A DNA stretch of 64,000 nt from Gammaproteobacteria bacterium. Lineage in GTDB: Bacteria > Pseudomonadota > Gammaproteobacteria > UBA6429 > Thiohalophilaceae. The notes below the pieces were generated by a model. That model had not been told where the DNA came from, did not search any database, and worked only from the letters and a program-made list of their open reading frames with translations. The position numbers and the translations under genes were made by a program. The stretch spans positions 62,001 through 126,000 of the forward strand of contig JAOUNS010000014.1 of NCBI GenBank assembly GCA_029880855.1, read 5' to 3'. Positions 8,756-17,758 of this stretch are shown piece after piece; the first letter of the stretch is position 1, and each line of letters begins with the position of its first letter.

Positions 8756-9038
8756 AATTGTCGACATCAAATAAATACAAGTTACTCGCTACAGCCGCGT
8801 AGCGGCGGGCGGAATTGTCGACATCAAATAAAAGCAAGTCACTCGCCTCAGTCACGCAGCAGCGGGCGAAATTGTCGACATCAAATAAAAGCAAGTCACT
8901 CGCCTCAGCCGCGCAGCGGCGGGCGGAATTGTCGACATCAAATAAATGCAAGTCACTCGCCTCAACCACGCAACGGCGGGCGGAATTGTCGATATCAAAT
9001 AAATGCAAGTCACCCGCATCAGCCACAGGCGGAATAGC
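8732..9038. repeat. 57-bp tandem repeat array
   Basis: Five units with an exact 57-base period (register points 8754, 8811, 8868, 8925, 8982) plus a decayed sixth. Each unit holds AATTGTCGACATCAAATAAA followed by a segment matching the outer end of the neighbouring inverted repeat (CGCCTCAGC.GCGCAGC.GCGGGCGG). Because 57 is divisible by three, several frames stay open on both strands and give 19-residue spurious repeats. I do not call these genes. Confidence 0.9.
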
Positions 9039-9055
9039 CAACAAAAGGCGTCCCG

Positions 9056-9787
9056 CTACGATTTATCCCCCGGCCTTTTATACCAATACTCACAAAACTT
9101 TTTCGATCTGACCAGAAACGGAAACAGGGTCAGCATGATGAGTAATCCGATCTGGTAGCGATAGCTGTACCATTCGAGTTTGCGAGCTGAGGTGATGACT
9201 TTGGGCAGGTTGATGATGCGGAATTTGCGGCCGGTTTTGCGTGCTTTGTACTTGAGGGCGAGTGAGAACCAGATCTCTTCGCTGGCGTAGACGTTGTTGC
9301 TGAAGCCGCCGCAGGCCTTGAAGTCTTGGCGTGTGCAGTAGATGAAACAACCGGCGGCGAGGCCGAAGCTGCTGGATATCCAGTTCCAGAAGTTGAGGAC
9401 GCGTGTGACGCCGGGGGTGACGTCGATGTCGAATTTGACATGTGCACCGCCACCGCAGGTTTTGCCGCCGGCCAGATTGTCGAGTGCTTTTTGCAGGAGG
9501 GCGGGCGGGACGATGGTGTCGGCGTCGACGAAGATGAGATAGCGTCCTTCGGCATGTTTGGCGCCGGTGTTGCGCGCGCGGGAAATTTGGTTGCGGTTTT
9601 CGAAGACGACTTTGGCGCCTGCCGAGTAACCGATGTTGGAGGTGCGATCGGTTGAGTTGTTGTCACAGACAACGATCTCACCCTTAAACGGAACCGCTGC
9701 CATGGCGGTTTTGATTTCACGCAAGGTTCGTTCCAGAACCGCTGCTTCGTTGTAGGCGGGAATAATGATCGAGTAATCAACGGTCAT
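9056..9787 (-). CDS. Family 2 glycosyltransferase
   Basis: 243 residues with a GT-A fold: the start MTVDYSIIIPAYNEA, nucleotide-sugar binding CDNNSTD, and the DxD-type metal site VDADT near residue 93. A C-terminal hydrophobic segment (LLIMLTLFPFLV) may attach it to the membrane. It probably transfers a sugar to a lipid or polysaccharide acceptor. It lies reversed inside an ABC-transporter operon, next to the tandem repeats, and has no visible glycan-cluster partners. It may therefore have come with the inserted DNA or be an older insertion. Acceptor unknown. Confidence 0.88.
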   Translation of the reverse strand: MTVDYSIIIPAYNEAAVLERTLREIKTAMAAVPFKGEIVVCDNNSTDRTSNIGYSAGAKVVFENRNQISRARNTGAKHAEGRYLIFVDADTIVPPALLQKALDNLAGGKTCGGGAHVKFDIDVTPGVTRVLNFWNWISSSFGLAAGCFIYCTRQDFKACGGFSNNVYASEEIWFSLALKYKARKTGRKFRIINLPKVITSARKLEWYSYRYQIGLLIMLTLFPFLVRSKKFCEYWYKRPGDKS

Positions 9788-9952
9788 AATCTGACTTCGT
9801 GTCCTGTGTGCGCATCATCGCGAGGTTTAAACAAACAGTATCCACTATTAAAAGTGTAACTTCCCTTTTCCTTGTTCAATTATGTTTGGCGTTGGTGAAA
9901 CAGTTTTGGTTTTGTACTTCACCTGCCTCTCGTGCCGTGCTAAAACTGGTGC

Positions 9953-11194
9953 ATGAATCTGGCAACCATGGCATGGCGTAATGTTTGGCGACGCAAGCGG
10001 CGCACCTTAATCACGGCTTTTTCCATCGGCTTTGGCGTATTGCTCGCGGCAACGTTTACCGGGATGGCGGTTTATATGTACGGCAATATGATCGATGCCA
10101 GTGCAGCAACCGGATTCGGCCATGTCACGGTTGAGCCTCGTGATTATAATCGCAGCCCCGGTCTGGATAAAAGCTTATCCGGAGCAAGACAATTACGTGA
10201 ACAAATTCTGGCCACTGAAGGAGTGGAATATGCCCTGGTGCGGATCACCGGTCAGGCGATGTTTGCCAGTGCGGTGAAGAGTGTGGGCGGGATTTTCCTG
10301 GCCATCGACCCGACGGTGGAGACGGCGCAGTACAACCTGCTCATCCGGACACTAAAGGAAGGGAAGATCTTCGAGGGGACCGACAGTAACGGCGTGGTGG
10401 TGGGCCGCAAGCTGGCGGAGAAGCTGAACCTGAAGCCGGGCAAGAAACTGGTTTATACCACGACCGATGCGAACGGTGAAATTGTCGGCGAGATAGCGCG
10501 TGTTACCGGCATATTCTCCACCGGTGTCAACGAGATCGACGCAGGATTGGTGTTGTTACCCATCGACAGGGTACGCAAGACCCTGGCCTATGGTCCCGAT
10601 CAGGCCACCCTGGTGGCGGTGATGTTGCAGGAACAGCGTAAATCCGGGCAGATTCGCGATGTGTTGGTCAAACGGATCGGTAATCCGCAACGGGAAGTCC
10701 TGACCTGGCGCGAGACCCAGGCCGATCTGGCGGGGATGATTACGCTGGATTCTTCTTCCAATTACATCAGTCAGTTCCTGGTCGCCCTGCTGATTGCCGC
10801 CGGTATTTTGAATACCTTGCTGATGAGTGTGCTGGAGCGGACACGGGAATTCGGTGTCATGCTGGCCATCGGTATGCAGCCGGCGCGATTGTTTCGGCTG
10901 GTGATGGTGGAGTCGTTGTGGCTGGCCCTGATCGGCCTGGTCGTGGGGATCATGCTGACCGCGCCCTGGTACTGGTATCTGCAGGTGGAGGGGATTGATT
11001 TCAGCAGTATGTTCGGTGGCGAAGACTATTCGGTGTCGGGTGTGCTGGTGGACCCCATTGTGCGCATTCGCCTGCATGCGGAGAGTGTGGCCGCGATCCT
11101 TGCCACTGTCTTCGGCTTGTCATTGCTGTCAGGACTTTATCCGGCCTGGCGGGCCGGCAAGATCCCGCCCATTGAGAGTTTGCGGACGATTTGA
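9953..11194 (+). CDS. FtsX/LolCE-type ABC transporter permease (second)
   Basis: 413 residues with the same architecture as the permease at 5.9 kb: N-terminal span (MAWRNVWRRKRRTLITAFSI), a periplasmic domain, three C-terminal spans and the coupling motif LERTREFGVMLAIG. LolC/LolE-like exporters work as such heteropairs. No good ribosome site precedes the ATG. The upstream 165 bases separate it from the reversed glycosyltransferase, so this half of the operon must have its own promoter or depend on read-through. The stop codon lies about 30 bases before the ATPase start. Confidence 0.88.
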   Translation: MNLATMAWRNVWRRKRRTLITAFSIGFGVLLAATFTGMAVYMYGNMIDASAATGFGHVTVEPRDYNRSPGLDKSLSGARQLREQILATEGVEYALVRITGQAMFASAVKSVGGIFLAIDPTVETAQYNLLIRTLKEGKIFEGTDSNGVVVGRKLAEKLNLKPGKKLVYTTTDANGEIVGEIARVTGIFSTGVNEIDAGLVLLPIDRVRKTLAYGPDQATLVAVMLQEQRKSGQIRDVLVKRIGNPQREVLTWRETQADLAGMITLDSSSNYISQFLVALLIAAGILNTLLMSVLERTREFGVMLAIGMQPARLFRLVMVESLWLALIGLVVGIMLTAPWYWYLQVEGIDFSSMFGGEDYSVSGVLVDPIVRIRLHAESVAAILATVFGLSLLSGLYPAWRAGKIPPIESLRTI

Positions 11195-11226
11195 ACATCG
11201 TCCATACATATATAAAGGGTGAAACC

Positions 11227-11946
11227 GTGAACCAGATACATACCAATGACCCCGCGATTAAAGACATTGTCCGTCTGGAACATGTCAGCAAGGTCTATCG
11301 CCAGGGCACGGTTCAAGTCAAGGCGGTGGACGATGTCACACTGGAGATCGACACCGGTGATTTTTGTGCCCTGTGCGGCCCGTCCGGTTCGGGCAAAACC
11401 ACCATTCTGAATATGATCGGCGGGCTGGATTATCCTGACAGTGGCAAGATTTGGCTGGAGAATCACGATCTGGCCGGGATGAGTAATGCCGAAGTGGCGA
11501 AGGTCAGGCGCGACCGAATCGGTTTTGTCTTTCAGGCCTATAACCTGATCCCGGTGATGACGGCCTATGAGAATGCCGAGTTTGTGCTGAATTTACAGGG
11601 TGTGCCGGAACAGGAATGCCGTGACCGGGTGATGACAGTGCTGGAAGAAGTGGGATTGACCGGTCTGGAACACCGACGTCCCGATGAGATGTCCGGCGGC
11701 CAGCAACAACGGGTCGCCATCGCCCGGGCCATCGTCACCCGTCCGGCCATCGTGCTGGCCGACGAACCGACCGCCAATGTGGATTCCCACACGGCGGATG
11801 CCCTGCTGGATCTGATGCAAAAGCTGAATCGTGAAGACGGCATTACCTTTCTTTTTTCCACCCATGACCAACGGGTGATGGACCGGGCCCGTCGTCTGAT
11901 CCGCCTGCAGGACGGGCGGATTGTTGCCGATGAGGTGAGTCGATAA
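11227..11946 (+). CDS. LolD/MacB-type ABC transporter ATPase
   Basis: About 239 residues containing all ABC motifs: Walker A GPSGSGKTT, Q-loop VFQAYNLIPVMTAYEN, signature MSGGQQQRVAIARA, Walker B IVLADEPTANVDS and the switch histidine in FSTHD. The sequence matches the LolD/MacB class that powers FtsX-type permeases. I chose the GTG preceded by AAAGGGTGA; a TTG 36 bases earlier overlaps the permease stop and is less likely. The stop overlaps the next ATG by one base, implying translational coupling with the beta-barrel gene. Confidence 0.93.
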   Translation: MNQIHTNDPAIKDIVRLEHVSKVYRQGTVQVKAVDDVTLEIDTGDFCALCGPSGSGKTTILNMIGGLDYPDSGKIWLENHDLAGMSNAEVAKVRRDRIGFVFQAYNLIPVMTAYENAEFVLNLQGVPEQECRDRVMTVLEEVGLTGLEHRRPDEMSGGQQQRVAIARAIVTRPAIVLADEPTANVDSHTADALLDLMQKLNREDGITFLFSTHDQRVMDRARRLIRLQDGRIVADEVSR

Positions 11947-13148
11947 TGCGGCGGTGGATCACCACCGGTTTGGTGTTCCTGCTTCCGATCCAGCCCGCGT
12001 TTGCCTTGTCCGCCTGGACGGGTGAGTCCGGCAGCGGTGATCTGCGGGGACTGGTCCGGCTGATGGGCAGTGTACTCGATTACCCCGTACCAACCGGACT
12101 GGAGCAGGATGATGACCAGGCCGGTCTGTTGGGCAGACTGGTGCTCCAGCATACCGCCGGCAGCCTGACCCTGGAACTGAATGGCTACCAGACCTGGTTA
12201 CCCCTTTCGTTGCAGCTGGGTGCGGTGACCGGTGCCCTCGATGTGGAGCGCAGCGCCCGGCTCGAATGGGAGACCAGCCGTGCACGCTATGCCCATCTGG
12301 GGCTGGATCGCCTCAGTGCCCGCTGGTCCCTGGGATGGCTGGACCTCAGCCTGGGGCGGCAGCCGATCAATCTGGCCACCACCTTTTTTTTCAGCCCCAA
12401 TGATCTGTTTGCGCCGTTTTCCGCCCAGACCTTTTACCGGGTCTACAAGCCCGGTGTGGACGCCGTGCGCGCCGAGGTCCAGTTGAGCGAGCTGACCCAG
12501 TTATCGTTGCTTGGCGTGCTGGGCTACCGGCCTGATCCCGACAGCATTACCGGCTGGAGCGAAACCGTCGATTCAGACCGTCACTCCACCCTGGCCAGAA
12601 TTACCGGTAACTTCGCCGGGCTGGAATGGGGCATGCTTACCGGCAAGGTCAGACGTGAGCGGGTGCATGGTGTGTCGCTGCAAGGTGAACTGTTTGGCCG
12701 GCTGGGGTTGCGCGCTGAAGGCCAACAAGCGGTCTCCCTGGATGGCAGCCGGCCGCGTTATACCGAGTGGAGTATCAGCATTGAGCATCGCTGGGAAAGC
12801 AGTCTGATGCTGCAACTGGAACAGTACTACCACGGTCGCGGCGCACAGACCGTGGCGGAGTATGATCCGCTGAATAACCGCAGCGGTTATCTGGCCAGGC
12901 GTTATCAGGCGTTGGGCGTGAGTTATGAATTCTCACCGTTGTTAAATGGCCAATTCAGTGTATTGCGCAATCACGTTGATCATGCCCGGCTGTTCAACGG
13001 CAATCTGATCTATTCATTGAGTGACGAGAGTGAATTGTCTGTCAGTTTCACCCTGGCTGAGGGTAAAGCGCCGCAGGGGATGACCCTGCAAAGTGAGTAC
13101 GGCACGCTGCCGCAGCTCTTTTCACTGGAATGGCGCAGTTATTTCTGA
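11946..13148 (+). CDS. Putative outer-membrane beta-barrel protein of the ABC operon
   Basis: 400 residues with a signal peptide ending near PAFA. Alternating hydrophobic/polar strands follow throughout (for example LSLGRQPINLATTFF and SLMLQLEQYYHGRG), and the C-terminus ends in an aromatic residue (RSYF) as in barrel proteins recognised by the Bam machinery. No named family is recognised. Coupled translation with the ATPase suggests it is the outer-membrane partner, or a substrate, of the LolA-like/FtsX export system. Confidence 0.72.
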   Translation: MRRWITTGLVFLLPIQPAFALSAWTGESGSGDLRGLVRLMGSVLDYPVPTGLEQDDDQAGLLGRLVLQHTAGSLTLELNGYQTWLPLSLQLGAVTGALDVERSARLEWETSRARYAHLGLDRLSARWSLGWLDLSLGRQPINLATTFFFSPNDLFAPFSAQTFYRVYKPGVDAVRAEVQLSELTQLSLLGVLGYRPDPDSITGWSETVDSDRHSTLARITGNFAGLEWGMLTGKVRRERVHGVSLQGELFGRLGLRAEGQQAVSLDGSRPRYTEWSISIEHRWESSLMLQLEQYYHGRGAQTVAEYDPLNNRSGYLARRYQALGVSYEFSPLLNGQFSVLRNHVDHARLFNGNLIYSLSDESELSVSFTLAEGKAPQGMTLQSEYGTLPQLFSLEWRSYF

Positions 13149-13248
13149 ATTCAATCTGCTTGCGTTTTATCAATGCACTGACGTTGTCTTTCGGGTAGCG
13201 TATTAACCCTGCATTTTCTTTCTCCCCTTCAAGGCAAGCGAAACCGGC

Positions 13249-13581
13249 GTGTGGCGCGGATATATTAAACGGCTGACTGTGTTGTGCGGGATCGTCATCG
13301 TCCTGGCGATAACCCTGCGTGTTTGGCCGGAAGAACGCCGTTGTGACCGATATTACCGACAGGTGATGACGGAGCAACAACCGGGTTTGGGCAATTCGGA
13401 CCGCTTGTCCCCGGCAGAGCGTGCCCGCCATACCCGGTGTCGACAACAGATATCGGACCGGCAGCTGCGCCGGGAACGTGATCGGCGGGCGGGTCTCCTG
13501 GCCATGGCCGGCCTGGCGGCAGGACCGGTGGAGAGCGCCAAACAGCCGTCAGCCCCTGAATCAGGCCGGCAAGATCCCTGA
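13249..13581 (+). CDS. Small hypothetical membrane-anchored protein
   Basis: Possible 110-residue protein beginning at GTG. It has a single hydrophobic segment (VLCGIVIVLAITLRVW) followed by a highly basic, arginine-rich tail. No family is recognised and the ribosome site is poor. Reading frames on the other strand overlap it fully, so it could be spurious. It lies in the gap between the beta-barrel gene and the GGDEF-EAL gene. Confidence 0.35.
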   Translation: MWRGYIKRLTVLCGIVIVLAITLRVWPEERRCDRYYRQVMTEQQPGLGNSDRLSPAERARHTRCRQQISDRQLRRERDRRAGLLAMAGLAAGPVESAKQPSAPESGRQDP

Positions 13582-13674
13582 TTTTTACAGCTTTTTTCCC
13601 GTTCTGTGGCATAAACCGGATTATTTTTACAACTATTTTTGATAAAATGCATTTTTTTGTTTCCTGGATGAATC

Positions 13675-15312
13675 ATGTCCCTGATGTGGGTATCACTGGC
13701 GCTGGTCTTGAGCGGAATTCTGATTCTGGTGGCCTCGCTTATTCCGACCCGCCGGATCTATCGGGATCACGCCCAACAACCCCAGGTGATGGGCTGGTAC
13801 AGCCTGTTTGTGCTGATCGGCCTGTTCATTACCGGCTACACCGCGTACGCCTTGTCGTTGTTGAAGCAATCCGTGAGTATGATGGAATTTGTTCTTGCCC
13901 TGCTGCTGTTCGGCGGCAGTTGCTTTGTGGTGCTGGTTACACGTCTCAGTCTGTTGAGTATCCATGAAGTAAAACGAATTGCGGCACTGGAACGCCACCA
14001 CGCGCTGCATGACGAATTGACCAACCTGCCCAATCGCACCTTGCTCTATGAACGTCTGAAACACGTGCTGGGCTATGCACAACAAAAACAGCGACCCATG
14101 GTTGTCATGATCATGGATCTGAACCAGTTTAAGGAAGTCAACGATACCCTGGGGCATCACAGTGGCGACCGTTTGTTGCAACAGGTTGCACCTCGTCTGA
14201 AACAGGCCCTGCGCGAATCCGACACCGTCGCCCGACTGGGTGGCGATGAGTTTGCCATTGTCCTGCCGGATACGGATACAACCGGGGCGCTGCCCGTTTG
14301 CTCCAAGATTGTTAATGCCATGGAGAAGCCGTTTGCCATTGAAGGCCACAGCCTGAAAGTCACGGCCAGCATCGGCATCGCCTGTTTCCCCGCTGATGGT
14401 GACGATGCCGACAGCCTGTTGCAAAAAGCGGATGTGGCCATGTATGTGGCGAAAAAAGATAACAGTGGCTTTGCGGTTTATGATCCGGAACGCGATCTAC
14501 ACTCACTGAATCGCCTGATGATGATTGGCCAGTTACATGAGGCAATCAAAAACAATGATCTGGTTTTGCACTATCAGCCCATTGTCAAACTGAAGACCAA
14601 CCAGGTATGGGGTTGTGAGGCACTGGTGCGCTGGCAACATCCGGAGCTTGGCTTGCTGGATCCCAGTGAGTTTATTCCCATCGCTGAACAATCCGGCATG
14701 GTCAAGGATCTGACCCGCTGGGTGATTGACAGCGCCATGCACCAGTTTAAGACAGTGACCTATCATGATGCGGCACTCTGTTTATCGATTAATCTGTCGG
14801 TCAAGGATATTCAGGATGCCGGCTTTGTCGACAAGCTCAAGCTGTTATTGCTTAAACACGGCATGAGTGAAAAGCAGTTGCGACTGGAGATCACCGAGAG
14901 CAGTATGATGACCGACTCACGTCGCGCCCATGAGGTGATTGGTCAACTGCATGCTCTGGGTGTGGAACTGGCCATTGATGATTTCGGTACCGGTTTTTCC
15001 TCGCTCTCCTATTTGAAACAACTGCCCGCCAAATCCATCAAGATCGACAAGACCTTTGTCTACGACATGATTGAAGATGAAAACGACGCCGTGATTGTCC
15101 GTTCCACCATTGATCTGGCGCATAACATGGGTCGCCATGTTGTCGCAGAAGGCGTGGAAAACCGTGATACGCTGGAGATACTGGAAATACTGGGTTGTGA
15201 CTATATTCAGGGCAACTATATCAGCAAGCCCATGGACATGGATGATCTGAATGAGTGGATCATGAAGCGCTACGGTATCCGGGCCGAAGAAGTCAGGTAT
15301 GTGACCGCCTGA
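13675..15312 (+). CDS. Membrane GGDEF-EAL cyclic-di-GMP protein
   Basis: 545 residues. Three N-terminal membrane spans (about 5-22, 42-62, 70-90) precede a diguanylate cyclase domain with an intact GGDEF at 189-193. A phosphodiesterase domain follows with EALVRW at 315, the NLSVKD, EITES and DDFGTG motifs, and KIDK. Both catalytic centres look complete, so it could make or degrade c-di-GMP. The late motif reads QGNYISKP where QGY is commoner. No known periplasmic sensor domain is present; signal input may be through the membrane segment. It is a single-gene unit. Confidence 0.93.
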   Translation: MSLMWVSLALVLSGILILVASLIPTRRIYRDHAQQPQVMGWYSLFVLIGLFITGYTAYALSLLKQSVSMMEFVLALLLFGGSCFVVLVTRLSLLSIHEVKRIAALERHHALHDELTNLPNRTLLYERLKHVLGYAQQKQRPMVVMIMDLNQFKEVNDTLGHHSGDRLLQQVAPRLKQALRESDTVARLGGDEFAIVLPDTDTTGALPVCSKIVNAMEKPFAIEGHSLKVTASIGIACFPADGDDADSLLQKADVAMYVAKKDNSGFAVYDPERDLHSLNRLMMIGQLHEAIKNNDLVLHYQPIVKLKTNQVWGCEALVRWQHPELGLLDPSEFIPIAEQSGMVKDLTRWVIDSAMHQFKTVTYHDAALCLSINLSVKDIQDAGFVDKLKLLLLKHGMSEKQLRLEITESSMMTDSRRAHEVIGQLHALGVELAIDDFGTGFSSLSYLKQLPAKSIKIDKTFVYDMIEDENDAVIVRSTIDLAHNMGRHVVAEGVENRDTLEILEILGCDYIQGNYISKPMDMDDLNEWIMKRYGIRAEEVRYVTA

Positions 15313-15329
15313 GATTACTCAGTAACCGC

Positions 15330-15929
15330 TCAGTTTTTCTCCGCCATGGCCACGGTGTAGTTTTTCCCCTGTTTCAGCTTCTTGTAGTTACCAAACACTT
15401 CTTTGAAGTTCCTTTTCATATAATCCCGCAAACCGTTAATCGTCACCACATACAATCGACCGTCGGGTTTTAACTGTTGCAGGGCATCATGCAGGAACAG
15501 GCTGAGCATTTCATTGCCGACCTTGGCCGGAATATTGGAGGCAATGACATCGAATTGGCGTTCACGAATTTGGGCAAAGCCATTGCTCAACAGTGCATCG
15601 GCATTGGTGATGTTGTTGTGTTGAATATTGCGTTGTGCATATTCCACGGCGATAAAGTCCCGATCCACCAGCGTGGTATGACCCTGCGGAGCCAGTTTGG
15701 CCAGAGTCAGTCCAATCGGGCCATAGCCACAACCCAGATCCAGACAGTCATCGGTTTCACTGACCTCGATATAGCGCAGCAACAGATCTGTCCCTTCATC
15801 CACCTCGCGGGGTGAAAAGGTACCCCAGGTGCTGTACAGCCTGAGATGCACATCCCGCATGGTTGATTCAACGAGCAGATCAGCGCGCAACTTATCAAGT
15901 TCGGCTTTGGATAACATAAGTTGTGACAC
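15330..15929 (-). CDS. SAM-dependent methyltransferase, RsmC-like catalytic domain
   Basis: 199 residues. The class I motif DLGCGYGPIG binds S-adenosylmethionine, and the upstream TWGTFSPREVDEGTDLLL matches the RsmC/RlmG small-domain methyltransferases (F-P-R-VD-GT-LL). The usual catalytic NPPF is replaced by NIPAK, as in some short stand-alone homologues, so the substrate may differ from the 16S rRNA guanine of RsmC. It is directly adjacent (zero-base gap) to the phosphatase gene upstream, indicating an operon. Confidence 0.82.
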   Translation of the reverse strand: MSQLMLSKAELDKLRADLLVESTMRDVHLRLYSTWGTFSPREVDEGTDLLLRYIEVSETDDCLDLGCGYGPIGLTLAKLAPQGHTTLVDRDFIAVEYAQRNIQHNNITNADALLSNGFAQIRERQFDVIASNIPAKVGNEMLSLFLHDALQQLKPDGRLYVVTINGLRDYMKRNFKEVFGNYKKLKQGKNYTVAMAEKN

Positions 15930-16517
15930 CTATTTATTATGGAACTCCAGCATGTTGCCATACTGACCATGCCGTATCCGTGTCATACCGGCATTTTTTA
16001 CCTGCAGGCGATACAGTCCGCGTGGTTCGGCGTGGGTGACATGGGCAACCACGGCACGGATCACACCGGCATGGGCGACGATCAGAACATGCTTGCCGCT
16101 GTGTTGTTCAATGGCTGCATCAAAGGCGGTACTGACCCGGCTGATAAAGTCATGGATCGGTTCAGCCCCGGCGGGACGACAATTGATGGGATCACGATAA
16201 AAGTCATCATACTCACGGTCGTTTTCCGTCCGGATGGCCTCGCGGCTGCGACCTTCCCAACTGCCAAAACCGACTTCTTTAAACCGTTCATCAATCGTCA
16301 TCGGCAGACTGTGAATCCCCGCCAGGCGCTCGGCAAAGGCCCGACAACGTTGCATGGGTGATGTAATAATATGTTGCCAGGGCGTTGCATCCGCCACCGC
16401 CTGCCACATCTGTTGCCAGCCAAGTTCACTCAACGGGTCATCAATACCATGGCCGCGATAAACGCTGCCGCCTTGTGGTTGGCCGTGCCGGATCAAGTCA
16501 ATCAGGGTGTCTGTCAT
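15930..16517 (-). CDS. Histidine phosphatase family protein (CobC/GpmB-like)
   Basis: 195 residues. The active-site RHG motif (LIRHGQPQGG) is near residue 10, with the second histidine in VAHAGVIRAV and the acid in KEVGFGSWEG. This branch includes alpha-ribazole phosphatase and phosphoglycerate mutase-like enzymes. The FGSWEGRS segment resembles CobC, but no cobalamin genes are nearby, so the substrate is open. It precedes the methyltransferase with no intergenic space. Confidence 0.87.
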   Translation of the reverse strand: MTDTLIDLIRHGQPQGGSVYRGHGIDDPLSELGWQQMWQAVADATPWQHIITSPMQRCRAFAERLAGIHSLPMTIDERFKEVGFGSWEGRSREAIRTENDREYDDFYRDPINCRPAGAEPIHDFISRVSTAFDAAIEQHSGKHVLIVAHAGVIRAVVAHVTHAEPRGLYRLQVKNAGMTRIRHGQYGNMLEFHNK

Positions 16518-16625
16518 CCCGCGATTCTAACGGCTCGAGCAATAAATGCACAGTGGAAAAAATCGTGTGTTGTAATTTTTTTTATTGCGGCGTCTGGAAG
16601 TGCAGGCAGGTGAATCAGGGCGGTT

Positions 16626-17030
16626 TTAATTGGCGCTTTTGTTTAACGGGACAACATTGGCGGGTTCGGTTTCCGGCAGATCAAGTTGCTCACCCAGTAA
16701 CAGGCTCATGGCTTCCATGACTTTATTGATCAGGATACCGGCGTGCGAGTGATATATCTTCAGCGTGCAGGGAATGTCTTCATGCAGTGAACGGCGATGT
16801 GCAACAGCAAAATCGATCCAGGCCATGACCGGAATATCATGCAAACTTTTATCCACGACAATCCATGCCTCTTTTTCCAGATGCAGATCAAGCGTGCGCA
16901 ACCCGGGTAACACAATACGCAGGGGATCACCCAGTCGTTTTAACGCCACTTGCACCAGATTGTAATGGTGTGCATTGACCGTGACCTGACGGATTTCAAA
17001 CGTGGGCAGATCTTCGAGTCTGGATTTCAT
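16626..17030 (-). CDS. Uncharacterised 134-residue protein, family member B
   Basis: Paralogue of the proteins at 4.8 kb and 42.3 kb. The shared core includes YNLVQVALKRL, DPLRI.LPGL, LDLHLEKEAWIVVDK, MAWIDF, RRSLH and YHSHAG, then a helix containing LLLGEQL. The C-terminal LLLGEQLD is shared especially with member C (LLLGEELD). The protein is soluble with no signal peptide. It stands alone between the phosphatase and YqhA-like genes. Function unknown; strong conservation of WIVVD and the tryptophan-aspartate pair suggests a folded domain rather than a chance frame. Confidence 0.8.
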   Translation of the reverse strand: MKSRLEDLPTFEIRQVTVNAHHYNLVQVALKRLGDPLRIVLPGLRTLDLHLEKEAWIVVDKSLHDIPVMAWIDFAVAHRRSLHEDIPCTLKIYHSHAGILINKVMEAMSLLLGEQLDLPETEPANVVPLNKSAN

Positions 17031-17132
17031 TTCCCGGTCTTTTTTTGCGACAGATACCTTTCAGTATGGTAGGCAAAAATAGGGGATGCAAGCCGGGCGC
17101 GATATTTGCGCCCGGTTTGTGAATTAAGTCAA

Positions 17133-17696
17133 TTAGTGATCTGATTCGGCCTGGCCGTGAGCATCGATCAGGGTTTTGGTCATGATGCGATCCGTATAGG
17201 CCATGGCCATGGCGGAGGCAATAAAGGTGATATGAATAATCACCTGCCATTTAATCGTCGCTTCGGCCATTTGTCCGGCATTGATAAAGGTTTTCAGCAG
17301 GTGGATAGAGGAAATCCCGATCAAGGCCATGGACAGTTTGATCTTCATGGTGGCGGCATTCACATGGGAAAGCCACTCCGGCTGGTCCGGGTGTTCCTTG
17401 ATGTTCAAGCGCGAAACAAAGGTTTCATAACCGCCGATGATGACCATGATCAACAGATTGGCGATCATCACTACATCGATCAGTCCCAGCACAATCAGCA
17501 TGATCTCTGTCTCGCCGATCTTGGCGGCAGCGGCAACCAGATGCGAGAGTTCCGCCATGAAGTGGTAGACATACACTGCCTGGGCGACGATCAGACCGAG
17601 ATAAAGCGGGGCTTGTAACCAGCGGCTCCAGAAAATCACCTGGGCCAGCATGGAGAGTGACATATTGCGTAACGGGGACGTGTTTTGTTTACTCAT
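17133..17696 (-). CDS. yqhA: YqhA family (UPF0114) inner-membrane protein
   Basis: 187 residues with three or four membrane spans. The central segment MIANLLIMVIIGGYETFVSRL is the family hallmark, and the last helix pair (ISSIHLLKTFINA, then the IIHITFIASAMAMAYTDRI region) completes the fold. UPF0114 proteins are inner-membrane proteins without a settled function. The length matches the family. It lies alone upstream of purK's 3' end on the same strand. Confidence 0.9.
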   Translation of the reverse strand: MSKQNTSPLRNMSLSMLAQVIFWSRWLQAPLYLGLIVAQAVYVYHFMAELSHLVAAAAKIGETEIMLIVLGLIDVVMIANLLIMVIIGGYETFVSRLNIKEHPDQPEWLSHVNAATMKIKLSMALIGISSIHLLKTFINAGQMAEATIKWQVIIHITFIASAMAMAYTDRIMTKTLIDAHGQAESDH

Positions 17697-17758
17697 GGTG
17701 TCTGCCTGTTGGAATTTTTTGAGAATATGGGGATGACGCGGACAGTTACAAGGGCCGG

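Noticed and set aside
8732-9038. CRISPR array
   Set aside because: Repeat and spacer portions are not distinguishable; all 57 bases repeat and no cas genes are near.
8660-9111. Several overlapping open frames on both strands with 19-residue repeats
   Set aside because: They arise because the 57-base repeat is a multiple of three. Frames are open on both strands with no ribosome sites and no protein-like composition.
9130-9780. Second minus-strand frame over the glycosyltransferase
   Set aside because: Serine/proline/threonine-rich shadow typical of an out-of-frame reading; the overlapping frame has GT2 motifs.
7157-9952. Prophage or insertion sequence with its own transposase
   Set aside because: No transposase, integrase or phage gene is present in the insert; only structured repeats, one orphan and a glycosyltransferase.
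13249-13581. Strong gene call for the 110-residue frame
   Set aside because: Kept only at low confidence: weak start, arginine-rich tail and competing frames on the other strand.
15930-16517. Assignment as alpha-ribazole phosphatase CobC
   Set aside because: No cobalamin genes are nearby and the histidine phosphatase superfamily is broad, so only the family is given.
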